From the NCBI GenBank assembly GCA_029863605.1, contig JAOTVB010000016.1:1-64000 (forward strand): a stretch of 64,000 bases of DNA, in the 5' to 3' direction. The stretch is from Myxococcales bacterium. GTDB lineage: Bacteria; Myxococcota_A; Polyangia; Polyangiales; Houyiibacteriaceae. Shown piece after piece: positions 7,541 to 16,165 of this stretch. Under the pieces are notes generated by a model. That model was given only the letters and a program-made list of their open reading frames with translations, searched no databases and had not been told where the DNA came from. Position numbers and translations under genes: made by a program. The stretch's first letter is position 1, and each line of letters starts with the position of its first letter.

Positions 7541-8617
7541 ATGGGATTTGCCGACGAAGAGAGGGATCTCGACGAGACCGCGCGCAAGCTAGTCGCTTGG
7601 CTTGCCCCGCACCTGTCGCTCCCGGAAGAGAGCGTTCGCATCGAGAATTTGGAAGCGCCTCTGAGCACCGGATTTTCGAGCGACACTCTCCTGTTCGATT
7701 TGACCTGCGCGAGGGGCGGCGAGACACGCGAGGAAGGCTTGGTCGCGCGGCTCGAGCCAGAGGAATACGTCATGTTCCCGACGTACGACATTGCGCTCCA
7801 AGCACGCGTGTTGCAAGGCCTCGAGAAGACCGGCGTGCCCGTACCCAAAGTGCGCTGGTTCGAGCCGGACGAGTCGGTGCTCGGGGTTCCGTTCTACATC
7901 ATGGAGCGCGTCGAAGGCCGTATCCCCTCCGACAACCCTCCAATGCACGATGAAGGCTGGATCGTCGAAGAGCTCTCCGAGAGCGAGCGCGAGAAGCTTT
8001 GGTGGAACGGCTTCGAGGCCATGTGCAAAGTGCATGGCGTTTCATGGAAGGGTCACTTCGACTTCCTTCTCGAGCCCGAGAGGGGCGACACCCCACTCGA
8101 CCAGCAGCTCGACTATTACCAGGGTTACTTTCGGTGGGGAATGGAGGCCTCGCGACACCCTGACATCGTGAAAGCGCTCGAGTATCTGGAAACCAACAAG
8201 CCGGCAAAGCAACCGATCGCTTTGTGCTGGGGTGACTCGCGTCTCGCAAACCAAATCTTCGACGGCCTCGAATGCGTCGCACTCCTCGATTGGGAGATGG
8301 TGCGCCTTGGCGATCCGGTGCAAGACCTCGCCTGGTGGCTTGCGTCAGACCGATGTTTCACCGAAGGCCTCGAGCTCGAACGCCTCGCAGGCTTCCCCTC
8401 CGCCGCGGAAACGATGGCGCGATGGCAAGAAATCACGGGCTTCGATGTGTCGAGCTTTGACTACTACACGATACTCGCGCTAACACGCTTTTCGATGCAG
8501 ATGGCTCGGGTCGGGCAGTACATGAAGAAGATCGAGATCATCGACGAAGAAAACGAGTTCGACGCCGAGAACCTGGCTTCGGTCACGTTGCGTCGCGCGC
8601 TCGCGGAGGTGCGATGA
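7541..8617 (+). CDS. Phosphotransferase family protein (aminoglycoside phosphotransferase fold)
   Basis: 358 residues. The kinase-like core is visible: an N-terminal lobe (STGFSSDTLLFDL), the catalytic-loop equivalent LCWGDSRLANQIF (Asp and Asn) and the metal-binding LLDWEMVRLGDPVQDLAWWL. This subgroup resembles the N-terminal domain of ACAD10/11-type proteins, thought to phosphorylate hydroxyacyl-CoA or related lipids, rather than antibiotic-modifying enzymes. Its last bases overlap the next gene's start (8614-8617), so it is co-translated with a CaiB-type CoA-transferase. That supports a role in acyl-CoA or sterol side-chain metabolism. Substrate unknown. Confidence 0.82.
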   Translation: MGFADEERDLDETARKLVAWLAPHLSLPEESVRIENLEAPLSTGFSSDTLLFDLTCARGGETREEGLVARLEPEEYVMFPTYDIALQARVLQGLEKTGVPVPKVRWFEPDESVLGVPFYIMERVEGRIPSDNPPMHDEGWIVEELSESEREKLWWNGFEAMCKVHGVSWKGHFDFLLEPERGDTPLDQQLDYYQGYFRWGMEASRHPDIVKALEYLETNKPAKQPIALCWGDSRLANQIFDGLECVALLDWEMVRLGDPVQDLAWWLASDRCFTEGLELERLAGFPSAAETMARWQEITGFDVSSFDYYTILALTRFSMQMARVGQYMKKIEIIDEENEFDAENLASVTLRRALAEVR

Positions 8618-9726
8618 TGGGTCCGCTTGAAGGAATTCGCATCATCGAGATCGACGGTATCGGCCCTTGTCCGTTCGCCGGGATGATGCTCGCCGATCTC
8701 GGCGCGGAGGTGATCCGAGTTGGGCGTCCCGAGCCGTCGCACCTGCAGGCTGCCTTCGACTTGCTCAGCCGCGGGAAGAAAAGCGTCGTCCTCGACCTGA
8801 AAAGCCCAGAAGGGACAAACGCCCTACTCGAGATCGTGAAAACCGCGGACGCCCTGATCGAAGGCTTTCGGCCTGGCGTCATGGAGCGGCTCGGCGCGGG
8901 CCCCGAGGTCTGTCTCGAGGCAAACCCTCGCTTGGTCTATGGACGGATGACCGGGTGGGGCCAGAGTGGCCCGCTCGCGAAGAGCGCCGGCCACGACATC
9001 AACTACATCGCGCTGGCTGGAGCCTTGCACGCGATCGGGCGCAAGGGGGAGCGGCCCACCGTACCGATCAACTTAGTGGGGGACTTCGGAGGCGGTGGGC
9101 TCCTTCTCGCATATGGCGTCCTCGCGGCGCTTCTCGAAACGGGAAAGTCGGGCAAGGGGCAGGTCGTCGATGCCGCCATGGTCGATGGTGTCGCCGCGCT
9201 GATGGCAAGCGTGTATGCCGGGATGCAGCAAGGTTTTTGGTCGGACAAGCGTGGCGAAAACCTTCTCGATTCCGGGGCCGCCTTCTACGACGTGTACGAG
9301 ACAAGCGATGGCAAATACATCTCGGTCGGCGCCCTCGAACCGCAGTTCTATAAAGTCCTGGTCGAAAAACTCAGTCTCGAAAACGCGCCCGCGCCGATGG
9401 AGCACCTGCGGCCGGACAAGTGGCAGGAGCTCCGCCCCAAGCTCGAAGAGCTGTTCCGACAACGAACTCGTGACGAGTGGTGCGAGCTGCTCGAGGGGAC
9501 CGATGCCTGCTTCGCCCCCGTCCTCGCCACAGCCGAAGTGTTCGAGCACCCGCACCACGTGGCTCGCCGGTCATTCGTCGACGTTGCGGGCGTGAAGCAA
9601 GCCGTCGCCGCGCCGCGGTTTTCGAGAACGGTTCCGGAAGACCCCAAGGCCGCGCGTCAACGGGGCGCCGACACCGAAGACATTCTGCGCGAGTGCGGTA
9701 TCAATCTGCCCAAGTCTGGAGAATGA
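8614..9726 (+). CDS. CaiB/BaiF CoA-transferase family III, alpha-methylacyl-CoA racemase-like
   Basis: 370 residues, starting in the ATGATG overlap. N-terminal LEGIRIIEIDGIGPCPFAGM and LADLGAEVIRV are family III signatures. H127 (SAGHDINYIALAG) and D157 (NLVGDFGGGG) line up with the catalytic His126 and Asp156 known for alpha-methylacyl-CoA racemase. The conserved Asp of true CoA-transferases is not evident, so epimerisation of 2-methylacyl-CoA thioesters is the more likely reaction. Middle gene of a tight three-gene set with a phosphotransferase and a protein of unknown function. Confidence 0.85.
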   Translation: MMGPLEGIRIIEIDGIGPCPFAGMMLADLGAEVIRVGRPEPSHLQAAFDLLSRGKKSVVLDLKSPEGTNALLEIVKTADALIEGFRPGVMERLGAGPEVCLEANPRLVYGRMTGWGQSGPLAKSAGHDINYIALAGALHAIGRKGERPTVPINLVGDFGGGGLLLAYGVLAALLETGKSGKGQVVDAAMVDGVAALMASVYAGMQQGFWSDKRGENLLDSGAAFYDVYETSDGKYISVGALEPQFYKVLVEKLSLENAPAPMEHLRPDKWQELRPKLEELFRQRTRDEWCELLEGTDACFAPVLATAEVFEHPHHVARRSFVDVAGVKQAVAAPRFSRTVPEDPKAARQRGADTEDILRECGINLPKSGE

Positions 9727-9727
9727 A

Positions 9728-10858
9728 GTGATCACCGACTTCGACGACTATCTGATCCACCAGGCGCCCTTCCCGGTCAACCAACCAGGCCTTTCAAACC
9801 GCAACTTCTACGATCGCTACTGGTTCAACGGCTTCGACAAAGCGGGGAACTTCTTGTTCGAGGTCGGGTTCGGTCGCTATCCGCATCGCTTCGTGCAGGA
9901 CGGCCATTTCAGCGTCACGGTCGAAGGTGTTCAGCACTCGTTCCACGCCTCGCGAAGGGTCGCCGACAACCCGATGGATTCGACCGCAGGGCCGCTACGC
10001 GTCGAAGTGGTCCAGCCGATGCGGATCGTTCGCGTGGTGATCGAGCCCAACGACACCGAAATCGAATGTGATCTGACCTTCCATGCAAAAGCGCCGCCAA
10101 TCCAGGAGCCGAAGAACGTCATGTACGACGGCGCCCGGCTCATCATGGACACACAACGGTTCACCCAATACGGGACTTGGGAGGGCTTCTTCTCGATCAA
10201 GGGCCGCCGGTTCGAGGTCAAGCGCAACCAAGTCATCGGGAACCGAGACAAGTCGTGGGGGATGCGCCCCGTCGGCGAATATGAGGACGGCGCCCCTAGC
10301 AAGCTGACGACCGACCCCGGGGTCTATTGGGTTTGGTCCCCGCTTCACTTCGATGGGTTCTGCACACACTTCCTGACGCGGGAGATGCCGGACGGCCATC
10401 CCCAAGAGCTTTCGGCGTCGATCGTCAAGACCCACGGCGACAACGAAGAGGTACCCAAAGACGTCACCGAGGCTGACGAAGAGGTGATGGCAATGGCGCG
10501 TCACCAGATCCGGTGGCGCAGCGGGACCCGGTGGCCCGAGGCCGCAACCCTCGATCTCATCGCGCGGGACGGCAAGAAGCGACACGTCGAGTTGGAGCCC
10601 ATGCTTCGCTTTCAGATGATGGGGATTGGCTACCAGCATCCTGAGTGGGGTCATGCGATGTGGCGTGACGAGCTCGACACGGGCTATGAGAGTTGGAACC
10701 TCGACGAGGTAGAGCCCGACGAATACTGCACCATTCACGTGCACAACGTGGTTCGCGCGAAGATGGGCGACCAAACCGGCATCGGTATCCTCGAAACGCT
10801 CGTCTTTGGCAGGCATGAGCCCAGCGGCTTCGAAGACCTATTCGACGGCGCCCCGTGA
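9728..10858 (+). CDS. Conserved protein of unknown function in a lipid/CoA operon
   Basis: 376 residues; GTG start one base after the racemase stop, so certainly in the operon. No signal peptide or membrane segment. It is rich in beta-type segments with many Trp, Tyr and Phe (RNFYDRYWFNGFD, TWEGFFSIKGRRFEV, GVYWVWSPLHFDGFC), suggesting a lipocalin-like double beta-domain that binds a hydrophobic ligand. I recall similar proteins beside phosphotransferase and CoA-transferase genes in actinobacteria and sphingomonads, but no function is established to my knowledge. It is followed at once by a hexamer repeat and a run of six T that may end the operon. Confidence 0.7.
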   Translation: MITDFDDYLIHQAPFPVNQPGLSNRNFYDRYWFNGFDKAGNFLFEVGFGRYPHRFVQDGHFSVTVEGVQHSFHASRRVADNPMDSTAGPLRVEVVQPMRIVRVVIEPNDTEIECDLTFHAKAPPIQEPKNVMYDGARLIMDTQRFTQYGTWEGFFSIKGRRFEVKRNQVIGNRDKSWGMRPVGEYEDGAPSKLTTDPGVYWVWSPLHFDGFCTHFLTREMPDGHPQELSASIVKTHGDNEEVPKDVTEADEEVMAMARHQIRWRSGTRWPEAATLDLIARDGKKRHVELEPMLRFQMMGIGYQHPEWGHAMWRDELDTGYESWNLDEVEPDEYCTIHVHNVVRAKMGDQTGIGILETLVFGRHEPSGFEDLFDGAP

Positions 10859-10862
10859 ACGT

Positions 10863-10892
10863 CAGTGTTGGTGCCAGCTTCAGCGTTTTTTG
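10863..10892 (+). repeat. YAGYGY-type hexamer repeat with T-run, after an operon end
   Basis: Degenerate hexamers CAGTGT, TGGTGC, CAGCTT and CAGCGT start four bases after the stop codon and run into TTTTTT. Related tracts occur after four other genes in the window (near 29157, 31030, 32604 and 51836). Confidence 0.5.
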
Positions 10893-10923
10893 CGAAGTAG
10901 GTGAACCGATGATTTGAGCGCGC

Positions 10924-11595
10924 TCAGAACGCGTAGCCTCCGCCGACTGAAATGATGGGGAAGTGATTCGGGTAGAACGGATTTGTGAAGACGTTTACCT
11001 TCAACGACACACCCACGAACGCACCCTTTCCGACACCCTGGAGGAAACCGCCACCGAGCAGCAGGTTGCCGTAGTTGTTTCGACCGGACGTGAAGTCTCC
11101 CCGACGGAAACCGGTGTTGATGAGCTCGCCCTCGATCAGAAAGAACAGCACGGGTATCGGATACAGCCGGGTGAAAAGCGACGTGCCGAAGGTGTTCCAA
11201 GTGACGTCGGGGTCCGGGAACCGGTCTTTCGCGAACTGGTAGCTGACCGAGACGCCGGGCTCGACGATGCGCTTGATGATGTAAGATACCTGCGGCGAGA
11301 TCCCAAAGGACGTGATGTCTGCGCCGAAGCCGAAGCCAATGCCGCCACCTACGCGGAGATGGCCGATCGGCTCCTTGGGCTTCTCGGGGGGTTGCTCGGA
11401 GGGTATCTCGATCGGAAGTGGCTCTTCTTCGACGATCGGAGGTTCAACATCCGAAGCCTCCGGAAGCTGGCCGGGCGGCGGTGGCGGCTCGGTGATGACT
11501 TCGATGCCCTCCTCTTCCTGTGCGTACGCCGTGCATACACAACACATGAACGCCACGGCCGCAACAACGCGTTTCAGATAAGCCAGTCCCCTCAC
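10924..11595 (-). CDS. Secreted Pro/Glu-rich protein with a predicted outer-membrane beta-barrel
   Basis: 223 residues from the GTG at 11595, which has AAGGA six bases upstream. Residues 1-26 form a signal peptide (RVVAAVAFMCCVCTAYAQ). Residues about 27-80 are a Pro/Glu-rich linker (EPPPPPGQ, EEEPLPIEIPSEQPPEKPKEP). The rest alternates Gly and aromatic residues in barrel-like strands (LRVGGGIGFGFGAD, VSVSYQFAKD, ISVGGGYAF) and ends in Phe, typical of outer-membrane proteins. A longer in-frame ORF upstream overlaps the phosphofructokinase remnant and lacks signal features. Family not recognised. Confidence 0.68.
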   Translation of the reverse strand: MRGLAYLKRVVAAVAFMCCVCTAYAQEEEGIEVITEPPPPPGQLPEASDVEPPIVEEEPLPIEIPSEQPPEKPKEPIGHLRVGGGIGFGFGADITSFGISPQVSYIIKRIVEPGVSVSYQFAKDRFPDPDVTWNTFGTSLFTRLYPIPVLFFLIEGELINTGFRRGDFTSGRNNYGNLLLGGGFLQGVGKGAFVGVSLKVNVFTNPFYPNHFPIISVGGGYAF

Positions 11596-11665
11596 TTTTT
11601 CCTTATAGCAGAAAGACGTCTTCGAGATCGTCGAAGGCAGAGGCGCGCCATCGGGCAAGGGGGCT

Positions 11666-11902
11666 CTATCCCTCCAAGAGCTGCTTGGTCGCAGCGAGAA
11701 CCGCGGGCAGGTCGACGAGATAACAGTAGGGGTCGTCTTTCGAGCGCGCACCGACGCCATCAGGAAGGTCCATGGGAGGAAGCCAGGACACCATCTTCCG
11801 ATGCTCTCCTGCCAGCAATGCGCGAACCGTCGCTGCGCGGATGGCAGCATTCATCCCGGGCGAATCGCCTCCGCTCGTTAGAATCGCGATCGTCTTCGAC
11901 AC
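11666..11902 (-). pseudogene. Internally deleted 6-phosphofructokinase remnant
   Basis: A 78-codon ORF with a GTG start and a good GGGAGGA ribosome-binding site. Residues 1-28 are the unmistakable phosphofructokinase N-terminus (IAILTSGGDSPGMNAAIRA, the ATP-binding GGD loop). The sequence then jumps to something like the family's C-terminal tail (LLAGEHRKMVSW). About 250 residues, including the catalytic Asp region and the substrate sites, are missing. There is no frameshift, so the deletion looks in-frame and the product may still be made, but it cannot be a kinase. The match of the tail to PFK is less certain than that of the head. Confidence 0.6.
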
Positions 11903-11960
11903 GTGTCCTCCCAGTCGAGACCGGCTATCTCACGTGACACGGGCGCTCGCCAAGACCCAA

Positions 11961-11988
11961 AAGAAGAGCGCCCCGGCAGAAGCCGGGA
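11961..11988 (-). terminator. Probable intrinsic terminator of the gene at 12015-12635
   Basis: CCCGGC (11972-11977) and GCCGGG (11982-11987) form a perfect six-base-pair stem with a four-base loop. On the minus strand the stem is followed by a pyrimidine-rich stretch with TCTTCTTTT. It lies about 30 bases past the stop of the minus-strand gene. Confidence 0.5.
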
Positions 11989-12014
11989 CGCACGGTCCCC
12001 GCTGACCGAGAACA

Positions 12015-12635
12015 CTAACGGAAGGCATAGGACGGACGCCTCGGATATCTCTCGTACGCCTTGGCGCGATAGACCTGTCGTTCCGAGAGCTCGACCAGGT
12101 GGTCGAGGATCTGCGTCTTCCTCGCGTAGTCATGACGTCGGGCATTCCCCGTCGCGAAGCGCCAGTTCAGCGCTTCGAGCTCTCGACTCAGCTCGCGAAT
12201 CTGCCGCACGTAGTGGTGGCCGTGATGATCCCGCCGAGCCTCGTAGAGCTCGCGCGCGATCCACGCCTCGAGACGCCGATCGATCATCGCCTGCCCGTAG
12301 TAATCACGGGTGATCATCGCCCGCCTCCACGCGCGTGAGATATCCACGATCTGTCGCAGGTCGCGACGCTCGTCATGCAAGTCGTACCGGTAGTCTACTT
12401 TGTAGTGTCCGTAAGCTCGCCCCGGCGGCGCCCGGTAGGCACCCTTCTTGGCCTTGTGCTTGGCGTAATGCTTAGAGTGATGCTTAGAGTGATGCTTAGA
12501 TTCATACTTGGAGTGCCCGTGGCCGGCGACAACCACGGTGACCTCTCGGTCGGCACGCCTATTTGGCTGAGCTTCCGCGGAAGTGACGACGACTAGCGCC
12601 CCTAAAAACAATCCCCAGTGAAATAGATATCGCAT
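12015..12635 (-). CDS. Secreted His/Lys-repeat protein of unknown function
   Basis: 206 residues with a signal peptide (LGALVVVTSAEA, cleavage near residue 23). It then has a short repeat SKHHSKHHSKHYAKHKAKK encoded by 12-bp direct repeats near 12470-12500, followed by a long charged helical region rich in Arg, Tyr and His (YEARRDHHGHHYVRQIRELSRELEALNWRF). The His/Lys repeat could bind metal or polyanions; this is speculation. It is likely periplasmic or extracellular. No family recognised. A hairpin terminator follows. Confidence 0.65.
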   Translation of the reverse strand: MRYLFHWGLFLGALVVVTSAEAQPNRRADREVTVVVAGHGHSKYESKHHSKHHSKHYAKHKAKKGAYRAPPGRAYGHYKVDYRYDLHDERRDLRQIVDISRAWRRAMITRDYYGQAMIDRRLEAWIARELYEARRDHHGHHYVRQIRELSRELEALNWRFATGNARRHDYARKTQILDHLVELSERQVYRAKAYERYPRRPSYAFR

Positions 12636-12746
12636 GGCTTCCCTTCCTTTGAGTGGGAGCAGCGGGCTCTCCCGCGCTCTTGTTCACTCCGACGAAGCCA
12701 AACCTTAAAAAAATCTTAAGCCTTGGCAGAATACGGAAATGTGAGG

Positions 12747-13463
12747 CTATTCACCCAGCAAAGCGCTGGTTTTGTCTGCCTTTTCCAGCACCGTCACGAC
12801 TCGCTCATCGCGCTCGAGCGCATCCCACAGAGCCTTTGCGCGTTCGCGGTAGGCCCGCTCGTCGAGGCGCCCACGCAGCAGCTCCGCTCGAAGGAATACG
12901 AAAGCCGTTTGGACTACGTCGTGCAAGCAGTAGTCGCGTATCTCGGCGTGGCGTCCATGCTCGTACATGCTTTGCACTTTCGAGCCATCGACCTGCATCT
13001 TGCCCGGCATTCCGACGAGTTGGGCTAACGCGTCGAGACTCGGCATCCTGCTAGCGCCGTAATCGGTCAGCAAATCCGCCAAGTCGATGTGGCCGTCGTC
13101 GCTATAACGATAGCGATAGTCGCGATTCGCGTAATAGGCGGGAAACGGGACGCCGTGCTTGAGCATGCGATTTGCCAGCACGGGCAAGTCAAAGCGACGA
13201 CCGTTGAAGGTCACCATCGTAGGGTGTCGTTTTCCTACGAAGTCCGAGAATTCCCGCAGCACCGTGGGTTCGTCCGGAGTCGCGTCGGACTCGCCCCCAA
13301 AGGCACCCAGTTTCTGGAAGCCATAGTCGCCATCGAGCCAAAGCACCCCTAGTGCCACGACCTGATGAAAGGGCGCCGGCGGGAATCCATCCACCGCAGC
13401 GTCCCATACCAACTCGGGATCGGCGACGGTTTCGATGTCGAGAACTAGAAACGAGCGGGCCAC
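12747..13463 (-). CDS. Predicted 3'-5' exonuclease of the PolB-exonuclease-like DEDD family
   Basis: 238 residues. The DEDD exonuclease motifs are present: ExoI LDIETVAD, ExoII TFNGRRFDLPVLANR and ExoIII YCLHDV with the final Asp. This layout fits the PF10108-type family, in which the exonuclease domain stands alone without a polymerase. The likely role is DNA or RNA 3'-end trimming, perhaps in repair. It is a single-gene unit with no partner nearby. Confidence 0.8.
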   Translation of the reverse strand: MARSFLVLDIETVADPELVWDAAVDGFPPAPFHQVVALGVLWLDGDYGFQKLGAFGGESDATPDEPTVLREFSDFVGKRHPTMVTFNGRRFDLPVLANRMLKHGVPFPAYYANRDYRYRYSDDGHIDLADLLTDYGASRMPSLDALAQLVGMPGKMQVDGSKVQSMYEHGRHAEIRDYCLHDVVQTAFVFLRAELLRGRLDERAYRERAKALWDALERDERVVTVLEKADKTSALLGE

Positions 13464-13614
13464 GTCGGGAACCTACCCGATAAGGACCATTGGTTCACGC
13501 AGATGGGCCGTTTTCCCGAACGCGATGCGAAAATCCCGGTCCGCGTTAAGAATCCCTTAAGGTTCGCATTGTCTACTTCATGAGGAGGCAGGACCTCCCA
13601 GAAAGGGAATACTC

Positions 13615-14046
13615 ATGAAGTCGTACAACAAGGGAACGATCATCGGAGCACTGATTGGGGGCGTGTTCGGTCTGGCTTTGACCGTTGGAGCCGTCGCATT
13701 TGCGAGCCCACACGGGCCGCATGCCAAGGGCCACCACTGGACGCCCGAGAAAATGGAACAGCATCTCACCGAAATGACCGAGCGGCTGAGCCTCAGCACA
13801 GCCCAGGAAGCGCAAATCCGAACGGTCATGGAACAGGCGCACACGCGCGCTCAGGAGATCAAGGAGATGCCACGAGGACCTGAGAAGTTCACTGCCTTTC
13901 GGGACCTTCGTTTCGCGACGGAGGATCAAATCTATGCGAACCTTAGCTGTGCCCAGCGCGAGGAGCTTCGCCTGCTGAAGCGCGAACACAAAGCCGAGCG
14001 GATGCAAGAGCGTTGGGAACGCCGCCAAGCTGACGACACGAAGTAA
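13615..14046 (+). CDS. Spy/CpxP-like periplasmic protein
   Basis: 143 residues. An N-terminal membrane or signal segment (IIGALIGGVFGLALTVGAVAFA) is followed by a His-rich stretch and an all-helical region with LSLSTAQEAQIRTVME, resembling the LTxxQ repeat of Spy and CpxP. These proteins are periplasmic chaperones or metal/stress sensors and usually lie beside a two-component system, as here: the OmpR-type regulator begins 12 bases after its stop. Likely a target and possible modulator of that system. Confidence 0.75.
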   Translation: MKSYNKGTIIGALIGGVFGLALTVGAVAFASPHGPHAKGHHWTPEKMEQHLTEMTERLSLSTAQEAQIRTVMEQAHTRAQEIKEMPRGPEKFTAFRDLRFATEDQIYANLSCAQREELRLLKREHKAERMQERWERRQADDTK

Positions 14047-14057
14047 CTGGAGAACCC

Positions 14058-14726
14058 GTGCCGAATCGAATCCTGCTCGTGGAAGACGACGCCGCCCTTG
14101 GTCAGCAAGTGGTGCAGACGCTTTCGCAGGCAGGGTTTGATCCGCACTGGGTTCAAGACGGTGACTCGGCACGTGACATCGATCCTGACGGCTACAGATT
14201 GATCATACTGGACCTGATGCTTCCGGGAACCTATGGCATGGACCTGCTCAAGCGGTACCGTCTGAAGTCCGAAGTTCCAGTCCTGATTCTCAGCGCACGT
14301 GACGACACCTCGGACAAGGTCCGCGGATTGAAGCTCGGCGCCGACGACTACGTCACAAAGCCTTTCTTCCCTGAAGAGCTCGTCGCGCGCATCCAAGCCT
14401 GCTTGCGACGACCGAACCTCATCGAGACGCAACGCCTTACCGTTGGCTCGATTCAGATCGACCTCGAACGTCGAGAGGCCCGTACGGCGGGGGGTGCGCT
14501 TTCCCTCACACCGGTCGAGTTCGAGATCCTCGCTCTGCTGGCACGCCGAAAAGGCTCCGCGGTGAGCCGAGACGCGATCGTGGATGCCGTTCTCGACCCT
14601 GCGCACGACGGCAGCAGACGCACGCTCGACGTCCACGTCTCCAGGCTCCGGAGCAAGCTCGGGGATGCGGCGGCACAACTCGAGACCGTGTGGGGCATCG
14701 GATACCGACTCGCGGACAGACCATGA
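14058..14726 (+). CDS. OmpR/PhoB-family response regulator
   Basis: 222 residues. The receiver domain has D10 and D11, phospho-acceptor D52 (IILDLMLPG) and K101 (VTKPF). The C-terminal winged helix (residues 127-220) ends with RTLDVHVSRLRSKLG and TVWGIGYRL, as in OmpR-type DNA-binding domains. It overlaps the kinase gene by an ATGA and follows the Spy-like gene, so the three form one operon. The likely stimulus is envelope or metal stress; this is inferred from the Spy-like gene only. Confidence 0.92.
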   Translation: MPNRILLVEDDAALGQQVVQTLSQAGFDPHWVQDGDSARDIDPDGYRLIILDLMLPGTYGMDLLKRYRLKSEVPVLILSARDDTSDKVRGLKLGADDYVTKPFFPEELVARIQACLRRPNLIETQRLTVGSIQIDLERREARTAGGALSLTPVEFEILALLARRKGSAVSRDAIVDAVLDPAHDGSRRTLDVHVSRLRSKLGDAAAQLETVWGIGYRLADRP

Positions 14727-16123
14727 AGCTCCGCACTCGACTCGCGATGACCTTGGGCGTCGCAACCATTTCGTTGCTGGTTTTGCTCGGGTGGGCGCAA
14801 TCGAGATTCCACTCACGGGTGCGCATCGAGGCACTGGCAGAGGCCGCAGTGCACCGAATGGAGTCCGGGGGACGCGAACGGTGCGAGGTCGATCCGCAAA
14901 GGTGGCCGGGAGACCACCAGCGGCGCCGGGGGATGAGAAAGCACCGACCCGGCCATCCGTTCGCCGAGCCCAGGGTGTTCGCGTACGACACGAATCTGAG
15001 GAGCCTCAACCCGAGGAGCCCGCCATTTCCGAACGAGCTCGCCAAGCAACTCGAGGCCGGCAACGAAGTGGCCGTGGCGCGGTCGTTTGATCGACGCCGG
15101 ACCCAAGTTGCCGTTCGCATGCCGTGGAGCGAGGGTCCTTGTTCGGTCGTCTTGCTGCGCGCCAAGGGGCCGCCCGCATGGTTCTCAGGGGCGGTATTGA
15201 TGCCAGCGTTCTTGATCTCGATCATGGTGATCATCGTCTCGTTGCTCGCTGCCGGTCCGATCGTTCGTCGGGTACGCCAGCTGACGGAAGCCGTAGGAAG
15301 GATCGACAAGGGGATCGATCAGCCCATTCGAGTCGATGGGAACGACGAGATCGCCGATCTCGGTCGGGCCTTCGAACAAAGCAGGCAGACCATCCAGATG
15401 CAGCTCGCGTCGCTTCGCGAACGTGAGGCCGCTCTACGCAATTACATCGCGAACACGACCCACGACGTCATGTTGCCACTCAGCGTCTTGCAAGGCCATC
15501 TCGTTTCTCTCCAGCAACGGATCGAGGCCGGTGAAGCGTTGGACGCCAAGGCGATGGTCCCGAGCATCGAAGAGTCTCAGTACCTCGGGTCCCTGCTGCA
15601 CAACCTCAATGCGGCAGCGCGTCTCGAAGCCAATGCGGGCCTCGGGCACCACGATCCGATCGACCTCAACCGCTTGGTGGAGCGCGTAATGGACCGTCAT
15701 CGCCCAATCGCCAAGCGAAAGCAGGTCGCCCTCGAGCTCGCCGTGCCAGAACACTCCGTTCAGTTCCCGGGGGATTTGACGTTGCTGGAACAAGCGATCG
15801 GCAATGTCGTGCAGAACGCGGTGCGGTACAACCACGCGGGCGGGCACGTCGCGGTCGTCCTCGACGGCAGCGACGAAGCGTGGTCACTCCGGATCGTAGA
15901 CGACGGTCCGGGCATTCCTGAAGTCGATAGAGCACGTGTCCTCACGCCCTCGTTTCGAGGAGGCGACGCGCGCACCCGCCACCCACACGGCATGGGGCTC
16001 GGGTTACACATCGCGAGCGACGTCGCCGAGCGGCACGGCCTGACCTTGACCCTCGCCGAGACCGAAGGCGGCGGGCTGACGGTATCCTTCGGTTACCCGA
16101 CCGGGGCCGGACGCGATACTTGA
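14723..16123 (+). CDS. Membrane sensor histidine kinase
   Basis: 466 residues, starting at the ATG within the ATGA overlap. Two membrane segments (about 8-24 and 155-178) bracket a periplasmic loop that carries cysteines C54 and C140 and many His and Arg residues. A HAMP linker follows (about 178-230), then a dimerisation domain with H247 (THDVMLPLSVLQGHL, a variant H-box). The ATPase domain has the N-box NVVQNAVRYN, G1 DDGPGIP and G2 GMGLGLHIA. It pairs with the upstream regulator. The loop cysteines may sense redox state or metal; no direct evidence. Confidence 0.9.
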   Translation: MKLRTRLAMTLGVATISLLVLLGWAQSRFHSRVRIEALAEAAVHRMESGGRERCEVDPQRWPGDHQRRRGMRKHRPGHPFAEPRVFAYDTNLRSLNPRSPPFPNELAKQLEAGNEVAVARSFDRRRTQVAVRMPWSEGPCSVVLLRAKGPPAWFSGAVLMPAFLISIMVIIVSLLAAGPIVRRVRQLTEAVGRIDKGIDQPIRVDGNDEIADLGRAFEQSRQTIQMQLASLREREAALRNYIANTTHDVMLPLSVLQGHLVSLQQRIEAGEALDAKAMVPSIEESQYLGSLLHNLNAAARLEANAGLGHHDPIDLNRLVERVMDRHRPIAKRKQVALELAVPEHSVQFPGDLTLLEQAIGNVVQNAVRYNHAGGHVAVVLDGSDEAWSLRIVDDGPGIPEVDRARVLTPSFRGGDARTRHPHGMGLGLHIASDVAERHGLTLTLAETEGGGLTVSFGYPTGAGRDT

Positions 16124-16165
16124 CCCAGGGCCGGGTCCGTGCGGTGATTAACCACCGGAGGCGTG

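Noticed and set aside
11596-11850. N-terminal extension of the beta-barrel protein ORF
   Set aside because: It overlaps the phosphofructokinase remnant, has no secretion features, and the GTG at 11595 has a good ribosome-binding site followed by a signal peptide.
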